Assembly (NCBI GenBank): GCA_013154095.1
Contig: JAADDD010000001.1
Coordinates: 62,001-126,000 of the forward strand
Source of the DNA: a bacterium
GTDB taxonomy: Archaea; JAADDD01
DNA length: 64,000 nt
Reading direction: 5' to 3'
Shown piece after piece: positions 57,889-64,000 of the stretch (its first letter is position 1; each line of letters opens with the position of its first letter). A model generated the notes under the pieces. That model worked only from the letters and a program-made list of their open reading frames with translations. It was not told the origin of the DNA and searched no databases. A program made the position numbers and the translations under genes.

Positions 57889-58901
57889 CTCCTTGCTTTC
57901 TGGACCTCGTGCTGCTGGAAGGCATAGCTCTTGCCAAAATCTACGAAGATAATCCTAGTGCATATTTTCAGGGTATGGAGAACAGGGTAGTTCCTCTCAC
58001 GAGCAACGACAAAAAAGTAATCAAGCAAGTACTAAACTTGCAGCAAGCAGGTTCTAACATTACCGCAAAAGAAATACTTCCTGCATTGGAAAATGCTAGG
58101 CTGCCAACCTTAAATATAAAGAAAATCATTAGCAAAAGCAATATATACTATACGCTGGCAGGAGACACTACTAACAGGTATTCGGCGATCAAGCTCTTCA
58201 ACGTAGACAGGTTTACCTCGCTCGTTCCTGTAGCATTGCAGGTAAGGACAGAGATTTGCTCCACAGAACTATATCGCTGGATGCTTGCAGCTGCTCTGAG
58301 TGCTTATGCAGGCAAAATTTCCAGTTATTATCTCTATGTTTTCTTCGATCCTGCTGAGATTCTAGAATATGTGCTCCGGCTAGCAAGCGGAAAAAACAGC
58401 AGCTCTATCCAACAGCTCCAGCGCATGTTCGAGCTGAAAAAGGACCTTACAGACAGACTTGCTGAATACTTCAAGCGACCTAACCTTGAACTGCTTAATC
58501 TTACGTGCATGCTGCTAGACATTACTAACCTGCTGCGCAATCATGGATTCAGCTGCATTTCAATGATATTCTACTTAATAAAGCGTTCACAGACAGACAT
58601 TTCCTTGCTTTACGTGTTTAACACTACGCTGTTCTCCGAGCCACGCTTTCTGGCAGAGCTGCAGAAATATTTTAGTAACACAGAAACCTTTCTTGAGCGC
58701 GCAGAAACACTGCTAAAGAAGAAAATTCTTGGCAGAATAAAGCTTTCTCGGAACGAGCGCCCAGAATCAATGACGCTGCTTAGAGCAGTCTACTACCTGC
58801 ACGCCCTGCTCACTACTGCAAGGATAGAATATTTGTACCAGTTTGTGCGCGAGCTGGAGCACGCAAACAGGATTGCTGAAAAGAAAGACTATGTGCTCTA
58901 G
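57876..58901 (+). CDS. cas8a: Cas8a-like large subunit (by position)
   Basis: About 341 residues from ATG 57876 (MLPVTPCFLDLVLLEG). A longer frame would lie inside cas5. It contains an early GITAKEILPALENARLPTL-like region (ITAKEILPALENARLPTLNI) and a mostly helical C-terminal part. I cannot point to a defining motif. Its place between cas5 and cas3' in a type I-A operon, where no other large subunit exists, implies Cas8a (Csa4/Csx9 group), which recognises the PAM. Overlaps cas3' by 11 bp. Confidence 0.65.
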   Translation: MLPVTPCFLDLVLLEGIALAKIYEDNPSAYFQGMENRVVPLTSNDKKVIKQVLNLQQAGSNITAKEILPALENARLPTLNIKKIISKSNIYYTLAGDTTNRYSAIKLFNVDRFTSLVPVALQVRTEICSTELYRWMLAAALSAYAGKISSYYLYVFFDPAEILEYVLRLASGKNSSSIQQLQRMFELKKDLTDRLAEYFKRPNLELLNLTCMLLDITNLLRNHGFSCISMIFYLIKRSQTDISLLYVFNTTLFSEPRFLAELQKYFSNTETFLERAETLLKKKILGRIKLSRNERPESMTLLRAVYYLHALLTTARIEYLYQFVRELEHANRIAEKKDYVL

Positions 58902-60696
58902 CCTACCGCAGCTAGTCGAACAAGTAGCGCGGCAGCTATATAATTCCTCTCCTAGACCGTTCATTTCTTTTGCCGCAGATCAAATAGAAAAATACTGGAA
59001 AAAGAAACTTATCTTTTTTGTTGAAGCACCCACTGGCTACGGAAAGACAACGCTTTCTATTGCACTTGCACTGAAAGCGCTGCAGGACGATGACCAGCTC
59101 AAGGCAATTGTTGCCTATCCTCTGCGAACACTGCTAGAAGACCAGTACAGAGCATTCGCTGCTGTTTTTAGTAACAAGAGCAAGGAGCTGCTGGACTGCA
59201 GGTATCTCAGGCACCCTTACTCGCTCTACCTCATTAAGCCAGTTACCCTTACCACCATCGACACGCTCTCGCTCACGCTGCTTGGCCTGCCGCCAGAAGA
59301 GCTCCCTGCCATCGCCAGGGGCGTAACTCGTGGTCACTACCTCTTTGCCTGGTCTTCTGCTGGGCTCGCGCTGCACGTCATGGACGAGGCGCACCTGCTG
59401 GCAGAGCAAACAAACTCGCTCGCGTTCTTGGTCCTGCTCATTAAGCTAGCAGTAGACCTGAACGTGCCGCTAGTACTAATAAGCGCCACTCTTCCTCTAG
59501 GACTGCTCGAGCTAATCTTTAGCGCGCTCACGAAAAACGAAAAAGACAAAATACTTGTGATTTCTTTCAGCTACAGCGAACAACAAATTCGCGTCAGACT
59601 AGGTGTGGATGCGGTTAGCTATTCGCAGTCAAACGATCCATTTGTTCAGGAGCGGCTAAAGAAGCAGTACAACATACTGCTCCTGCCGTTACCTGCAGAC
59701 GAAGAAAAGGCTGCAAATGCGCTGGTCAAAGTATTAGAGCAAAAGCTTGACCGCTACCATAAAGTGCTGGTCATCTGCAACACTGTCAAGCAGGCAGTGC
59801 TAGTTTACGACGCAATACTCGCCAACAACAGCATAATTAATAAAATAGGTGGCAGGCACAGCGTGCTCTTGCTGCACAGCCGCTTCAAGGAAAAAGACAG
59901 GCAGCAGCATGCTAATAGGCTAGCGCAGCTAGGAGACAGGTACATCGTGGTCGCGACACAGGTAGTGGAGGTAGGCGTAAACCTTACCAGCGATCTTCTT
60001 CTCTGCGAGCTCTGTCCTGCAGCCACGCTCGTGCAGCGCGCTGGACGCTTTCTGCGAAGCAGCAACGAGCTGAACGGAGAGCTGGTAGTATGGTACCGCG
60101 CAGATAGCAGCGGTAAACCAGCAAGCCATAACGGCCTCTACGGAGTGTACAGCAGCCTGCTAGTCGAGCGCACGCTCGAGTATCTCCAGAACAACCAGGT
60201 ATTCTTCCACTTGCCCGAGCATCCCACGAAGAAAGGCTACAAAGACTTGCTTGACTACGTGTACGACCAGCAGGCAGTGCGGCGGGCATTTAATCTAGAC
60301 ATTAACAAAGTCCGCAACTTCTTTAGCACATTTCTTGACCTGTTCGAGGCTAGCAAAAAGGCGCTGAAGCTATTGATTAGTTGCGGAGGTAGCTTTGTGC
60401 GCGACACGCTCATTCTTCCAATTTATGTTACTAATACTTCAAACGGTAGACCGGAAAGCAAAGACGAGCTAGTACCGCTAGACGCAGGCACGCTCCATAG
60501 CTTAGTTGCCCAGCAGCTTGTTAGCGATGTGATAGCTGCTGTAGGACAGCGTGAAAGCCAGTCTGTGCTGCAGATCTTCCAAAGGAAAGACTGGTGCATC
60601 CAGCTCGTGAAGACGCTGTTCAAGCTGCAGGTAGATTACCTAGTTGTTGTCTCCAACAAGCTGCAATACAGCAGTGATCGCGGCCTTACCTGGTGA
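58891..60696 (+). CDS. cas3: Cas3' helicase
   Basis: About 601 residues from ATG 58891 (MCSSLPQLVEQVARQL). SF2 motifs: Walker A APTGYGKTTL near 46, AYPLRTLLEDQ motif Ia, Walker B VMDEAHLL near 165, SAT in LISATLP, ATQVVEVGVN motif V and QRAGRFLR motif VI. No HD nuclease domain is fused; it is a separate gene 4 bp downstream, the usual type I-A arrangement. It unwinds target DNA for degradation. Confidence 0.95.
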   Translation: MCSSLPQLVEQVARQLYNSSPRPFISFAADQIEKYWKKKLIFFVEAPTGYGKTTLSIALALKALQDDDQLKAIVAYPLRTLLEDQYRAFAAVFSNKSKELLDCRYLRHPYSLYLIKPVTLTTIDTLSLTLLGLPPEELPAIARGVTRGHYLFAWSSAGLALHVMDEAHLLAEQTNSLAFLVLLIKLAVDLNVPLVLISATLPLGLLELIFSALTKNEKDKILVISFSYSEQQIRVRLGVDAVSYSQSNDPFVQERLKKQYNILLLPLPADEEKAANALVKVLEQKLDRYHKVLVICNTVKQAVLVYDAILANNSIINKIGGRHSVLLLHSRFKEKDRQQHANRLAQLGDRYIVVATQVVEVGVNLTSDLLLCELCPAATLVQRAGRFLRSSNELNGELVVWYRADSSGKPASHNGLYGVYSSLLVERTLEYLQNNQVFFHLPEHPTKKGYKDLLDYVYDQQAVRRAFNLDINKVRNFFSTFLDLFEASKKALKLLISCGGSFVRDTLILPIYVTNTSNGRPESKDELVPLDAGTLHSLVAQQLVSDVIAAVGQRESQSVLQIFQRKDWCIQLVKTLFKLQVDYLVVVSNKLQYSSDRGLTW

Positions 60697-60700
60697 TTCT

Positions 60701-61483
60701 ATGCCTTACCAGCCGCTCGAAGCCCACATAGAAGGAGCCCTAAAGATACTGGACAGGCTGCGCGGCAAGAAGCCGCTCAGGTACCTGGAAGCTCTTACAG
60801 GAGAGCAGAACGTAGAGGAGTGGTGCGCGCTCGCAGTAATCTTCCACGACGCTGGCAAGGCATTATACCGAGGCTATTCTTTCCCTGGCCACGAGTACCT
60901 CTCTACTTTGCTGCTAGATAAATATCTTTGGCAGCTTTCAGTTGAGCGCTCGCGGCAAGGTGGCCCATTGCTGAACTCTGTACTGCAAGAAGCAGTAATC
61001 TTTGCTGTACTTTTCCACCACCATGCAATGGATCCAGAAAGACGCTCTAGGCAGCTCTTAAAGGCAGTAGTTTCGGACACAAGCACAGTAGCTCTGCGTT
61101 CTAGCGCCTTGCGGCAGCTTCTAGAGAAGTTCTTGCAGCAGTACTGTCCTGTGCTCTACAATGAAAAAGCACTGACCACTGCCATTGAATATAAATATTT
61201 GCAAAACTTGCTGCAGAACCGCGAGTTGCTGAAAACACAGTGCAAAAACACAGCAAAGCAGCGGGCACAAGACTGGATAAAGCGCGGCAACAATGAAGCC
61301 AAAATTTACCATGTCATGCTGCAGATTCTCTTAGTCTGCGACAACCTCTCTGTCTGGTACGGGCTGCAGCCATGCGAGCAGAGCAAAAGTGTGCTGATAG
61401 CCAGGAAAGTAAAAAGCAAGCAGCAAAAAACAAGGTTCCAGCAAGTACTAGATCAATGGCTAGAAATATATTCTAGCCTCTAG
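60701..61483 (+). CDS. cas3HD: Cas3'' HD nuclease
   Basis: About 260 residues from ATG 60701 ([16 protein letters not shown]). HD motifs are visible: HIEG near 9, FHDAGKAL near 47, FPGHEYLS near 60 and FHHHAMD near 108. It degrades DNA single strands exposed by Cas3'. Converges on cas2 with a 4-bp overlap. Confidence 0.92.
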   Translation: MPYQPLEAHIEGALKILDRLRGKKPLRYLEALTGEQNVEEWCALAVIFHDAGKALYRGYSFPGHEYLSTLLLDKYLWQLSVERSRQGGPLLNSVLQEAVIFAVLFHHHAMDPERRSRQLLKAVVSDTSTVALRSSALRQLLEKFLQQYCPVLYNEKALTTAIEYKYLQNLLQNRELLKTQCKNTAKQRAQDWIKRGNNEAKIYHVMLQILLVCDNLSVWYGLQPCEQSKSVLIARKVKSKQQKTRFQQVLDQWLEIYSSL

Positions 61484-61773
61484 AACAGTTTTTGCTGTCC
61501 CTCATCTCCTAGAATTTCTGTGCTTATTCCCTTGTATGTTATTCTTCTGTGCAGCTTCAGGTCGCGCTCGCAGATAACAAACACGTCTATTCTGTCGTTT
61601 TTAGAGGAAATGAAGCAGCGCAGAATTTCTGGCAGCAGCTCGCGCTCTTGCGGGTTAAGGTCACCGACAAACGCTGAGCGCTGGATGCGCTCCATGCCTA
61701 GATCTTTCAGCCTTTCTGCTAGCTTGTTCCTTTTATCGTCGTCGCTGATGTCGTAGACAACAAGCGTGAGCAT
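61480..61773 (-). CDS. cas2: Cas2
   Basis: 97 residues. The start [20 protein letters not shown] has the conserved Asp after the first strand (YDIS). [14 protein letters not shown], the central strand [10 protein letters not shown] and a C-terminal strand follow. Cas2 dimers bridge two Cas1 dimers in the spacer-integration complex. Three bp downstream of cas1 on the same strand. Confidence 0.95.
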   Translation of the reverse strand: MLTLVVYDISDDDKRNKLAERLKDLGMERIQRSAFVGDLNPQERELLPEILRCFISSKNDRIDVFVICERDLKLHRRITYKGISTEILGDEGQQKLF

Positions 61774-61776
61774 AAC

Positions 61777-62772
61777 CTACCACACAAGTCTTGGCGTGTA
61801 TATCCTGCCTTTACCTTGCAGGAAAGAAACCACTGACTCAATCTCCAGAAACAGCGCATGCCTTAGACTAACTTTCCTTCGACCATACTGCACCCTGTAG
61901 TCCAGCAAGCACTGCACAAAGTATTTCTTGAACTGAGCAACTTCCTCGTACTTGCGCTTCTCTGGCAGCTCTCCGTGCAGCTGTCGCTGCAGCATAAAGG
62001 AAAGCACGAACCTGTCAACGAACGGTCGCAGCGGTTCCATTAAATCGTAAACAAGACTCAGTCTTCCTGGTCTTTCTACGTGCAGGAAACCCTCGAATGC
62101 ATCAAGGCTGAAATGGTCCACGAAATTCCATGTCCAGAGGGCTAGTAGGTTATACCCAACATTTAGCAGCAAGTTAAACATATCCTTGCCTTCCTGGTCT
62201 CTCCCAGTAAATCCAAGTAAGCCCCCGTAGAGCTTAGCAAGAAAAGAAAAGTACTCGTTGGCTGCTAGTCCTTCGATGTTAAGGATTTCTTGCCGCACCT
62301 TTTCTATGCCTTCTGGACAACTTATAGTTAGTAATCTATCAATTAAAGCAAGAATTTTATGGATAATTTCATGAACTTCTGCGCTTCCATAAATTCTTTT
62401 TGATTTAGCGTAGTATTTGATGTTTGTTAGCTGGTTCTCAATTTTTGCCTTTATTAGTTCCTTTACCAGCTCAACGCTCCTGTAGTTCTTGAGCGCTTCA
62501 TACTGTAGCTTTCTGTTTGCAGGAGTACCTCCAACCCGAGCTCCTTGTATCTTTGCTACTGGTCTGCCAAGATAACCTGCTAGCAGCACAGTAATGCCAT
62601 TATCGGCCAGCTCTTTTAGCAGCTCAGAAGTTAGGCTGAGCCGCGTGAGCACCAGCACTGTTCTCAGCTTCTTCAGTGCTACTTCTTTCTTGTATCCGGC
62701 TTTCTTGTTCACTACTACCAAGCGCTTGTGCTTCTTGTACACGTGGCAGCCAAAGTCGTCCAGAATCAGCAC
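61777..62772 (-). CDS. cas1: Cas1 integrase
   Basis: 331 residues. The N-terminal beta domain (MLILDDFGCHVYKKHKRLVV) precedes the catalytic helical domain. Metal ligands appear as Glu in NIEGLAANEYFSFL (about 167), His in EGFLHVERPG (about 231) and Asp/Glu in LVYDLMEPLRPFVDRFV (about 243-246). It integrates new spacers. Follows cas4 by 1 bp. Confidence 0.96.
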   Translation of the reverse strand: MLILDDFGCHVYKKHKRLVVVNKKAGYKKEVALKKLRTVLVLTRLSLTSELLKELADNGITVLLAGYLGRPVAKIQGARVGGTPANRKLQYEALKNYRSVELVKELIKAKIENQLTNIKYYAKSKRIYGSAEVHEIIHKILALIDRLLTISCPEGIEKVRQEILNIEGLAANEYFSFLAKLYGGLLGFTGRDQEGKDMFNLLLNVGYNLLALWTWNFVDHFSLDAFEGFLHVERPGRLSLVYDLMEPLRPFVDRFVLSFMLQRQLHGELPEKRKYEEVAQFKKYFVQCLLDYRVQYGRRKVSLRHALFLEIESVVSFLQGKGRIYTPRLVW

Positions 62773-62773
62773 A

Positions 62774-63355
62774 TTACCTATCAGCTCGATGCTTCCACCA
62801 GGGACAGTAGTTCTGGAAATCGCAGCTGTGGCAGTGCGCAGAATTTGGCCATGGCTCTAGCTTGCCGTCAATAATTTTGCGCATTAGCGCAAGAATGTTT
62901 TCTGTTTTCTTGCGCAGTTCAGGACTAAAATGGAACCTGTAAAGTTTGTTAGTCCTAGTTAAAAATAGTAGCAACTCTTTTACTGGATAGTATCCATTAT
63001 CTTCTAGCAGCAATGCATAGCTAGCCAAGGAATATACTTGTTCAGCTCTTAGCCGTTTGCTGTATTTAATTTCCAGCACTGCATAGTAGCTGAACTTCTT
63101 GTGCCTTAGAACCATATCAGGAATGCCTCTTAGTCCATACTTCTCGCTTGCTAGCAGCTGCTTAGAAGAAAAAACGTTCTCGAATTCTTTCTCTACTTTT
63201 GCAAGAATCTCTTCTCTTCTTGCGTGTTCTGCGAGCTTTCCTAATCTGTCCCAGTTACTTTTCGTGTATCCTATATTATTTACATAAGAATAGTAAAATC
63301 GATAAGGGCAAAAGATAAAATTTTTCACGTCTGTTGGTCTTAAATAATACTTCAT
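62774..63355 (-). CDS. cas4: Cas4 nuclease
   Basis: 193 residues. A first cysteine occurs in IFCPYRFYY. The nuclease core has GLRGIPDMVLRHKK (Asp) and VLEIKYSKR (E-x-K). Three C-terminal cysteines, CHSCDFQNYCPWW, complete the iron-sulfur cluster. Cas4 trims prespacers and helps select the PAM. Start overlaps the preceding small gene by 4 bp. Confidence 0.94.
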   Translation of the reverse strand: MKYYLRPTDVKNFIFCPYRFYYSYVNNIGYTKSNWDRLGKLAEHARREEILAKVEKEFENVFSSKQLLASEKYGLRGIPDMVLRHKKFSYYAVLEIKYSKRLRAEQVYSLASYALLLEDNGYYPVKELLLFLTRTNKLYRFHFSPELRKKTENILALMRKIIDGKLEPWPNSAHCHSCDFQNYCPWWKHRADR

Positions 63356-63690
63356 TCTTGCACTACCACTGCTCGCTTAAAGAACTGCTGCACTGCTAGC
63401 TTGATCCTCTTAAGGGTTTCTCTGTAAAGTTCATCGACTTTTGCAATGTAAGAATTCTCTGCAACCTTGACTAATTTATGGAACAGCTCTTTTTCTTTTA
63501 TCCTTATTTTTCCATCTTTTAGTTCAATGATTCCTAGCCTAGCCAACAATTCAAGCTTGCTGCGCCAACCACCTACAGCAACCCTATACTGCACAAACAG
63601 GTACTCCAGAAATGCTTCCAGCTCCTTGCTGTCTAGCACTTCTTTTCCTCCAAGACAGCACAGCCCAAGTATATATTCAATATAATTCAT
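63352..63690 (-). CDS. Small hypothetical protein in the cas adaptation operon
   Basis: 112 residues. An N-terminal helical part (IEYILGLCCLGGKEVLDSKE) is followed by a winged-helix-like KLELLARLGIIELKDGKIRI and two charged helices. It could be a small DNA-binding protein, but I do not recognise a cas family. It is first gene of the cas4-cas1-cas2 transcript, coupled by ATGA to cas4. TATA-like TAATTTTAAAC (minus strand) lies 25-30 bp above its start. Confidence 0.55.
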   Translation of the reverse strand: MNYIEYILGLCCLGGKEVLDSKELEAFLEYLFVQYRVAVGGWRSKLELLARLGIIELKDGKIRIKEKELFHKLVKVAENSYIAKVDELYRETLKRIKLAVQQFFKRAVVVQE

Positions 63691-63721
63691 TTATTATATA
63701 TGTAATTAGTAGTGTTTAAAA

Positions 63722-64000
63722 TTAATGCGCGGCACACTGCTCTCGCAGCAAGCAATTACTAGGACAGCGGGAAGGAGGCGGAGGCAGCTCTCGGTCGTGC
63801 AGCAGCTTGAGCAGCTCATCGCGAACGCTCACTACCTCTGCACGGAGATTCTCGTCGACGGCAAAAATGTCCTTTTCTGCAGTAAATTTTTCTCCGTTAA
63901 TGTTCACGTAGACTATTACTCCAACGTTTATCGGCACAAAGTAGTTTGCCTCGATGCAGAGCGCGTAGGCTGCTACCTGTAACCTGTGCCGCTTGGTTGG
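63722..64000 (-). CDS. C-terminal part of a second Cas4-family nuclease (Cas4/Csa1), cut by window edge
   Basis: The frame is open to the right edge. It reads TKRHRLQVAAYALCIEANYF, then VPINVGVIVYV, then LRAEVVSVRDELLKLL, and finally PSRCPSNCLLREQC. The Q-x-x-x-Y helix of the nuclease core and the final cysteine cluster are Cas4 or Csa1 features. Csa1 and Cas4 occur together in type I-A adaptation modules, so Csa1 is a good guess. It stops 32 bp before the small gene. Confidence 0.8.
   Translation of the reverse strand, partial: PTKRHRLQVAAYALCIEANYFVPINVGVIVYVNINGEKFTAEKDIFAVDENLRAEVVSVRDELLKLLHDRELPPPPSRCPSNCLLREQCAAH

Noticed and set aside
55395..64000. CRISPR array expected beside the cas genes
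   Set aside because: No set of regularly spaced direct repeats is visible in the window; the array and cas6 may lie beyond the right edge.

Overview
The window is archaeal. It carries archaeal or eukaryote-like information genes: eS1, TFE, Spt5, SecE, uL1/uL10/P1, topoisomerase VI, Cdc48, Kae1, archaeal PheRS, archaeal ProRS, archease and a tRNA-splicing endonuclease. It also has a 7S SRP RNA, C/D-box sRNAs and many apparently leaderless TATA promoters. The 23S rRNA is far more GC-rich than the roughly balanced protein genes, which fits a hyperthermophile. The 23S gene has no 16S or 5S beside it, alanyl-tRNA synthetase is present only as its N-terminal half, uL11 lacks its N-terminal domain, and many genes are short or overlapping. 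Together these recall reduced DPANN lineages such as Nanoarchaeota, but an RNase P RNA is present (Nanoarchaeum equitans has none). The exact lineage is not settled from sequence alone.

Layout. 1-9.7 kb: the end of a Tes-like radical SAM gene, eS1, TFE, a DUF356-like gene, a site-2 protease and a divergent FtsZ-like gene, then SRP RNA, Get3 and the classical ftsZ-secE-spt5-uL11-uL1-uL10-P1 cluster. 9.7-18.2 kb: AlaRS N-half, ferredoxin, NDK, archease, AIM24, EndA, a DHH phosphoesterase and several orphans. 18.2-24.4 kb: a C/D sRNA, GlyRS, a 23S rRNA inside a bulge-helix-bulge stem, and RNase P RNA whose 3' end overlaps a radical SAM gene. 24.5-42.6 kb: topoisomerase VI, two large helical orphans, Cdc48, a phosphoesterase, a C/D sRNA, ProRS, pyruvoyl arginine decarboxylase, tRNA-Leu, a surface protein, Kae1 and PheRS. 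42.7-54.7 kb: a 1322-residue repeat surface protein, more helical orphans, tRNA-Met, a cluster of C/D sRNAs, a CPBP protease, CysRS, a CYTH-like protein and a duplicated ThyX-like protein. 54.7-64 kb: a type I-A CRISPR-Cas locus (csa3, csa5, cas7, cas5, cas8a-like, cas3', cas3'', then cas2, cas1, cas4, a small orphan and a second cas4). No CRISPR array and no cas6 are in the window.

The most rewarding signal is the RNA biology. Five C/D-box loci have guides that can be matched by eye to the 23S rRNA in this same window. One locus has three C and three D boxes, and two of its guides pair with directly abutting 23S segments. In two loci the last D box lies only 3-5 nt before the start codon of a protein gene. 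A second strong signal is a symmetric promoter element shared by csa3 and the interference operon. A third is a set of gene fissions, truncations and missing start codons (AlaRS, uL11, uL10, ProRS, DUF356-like).
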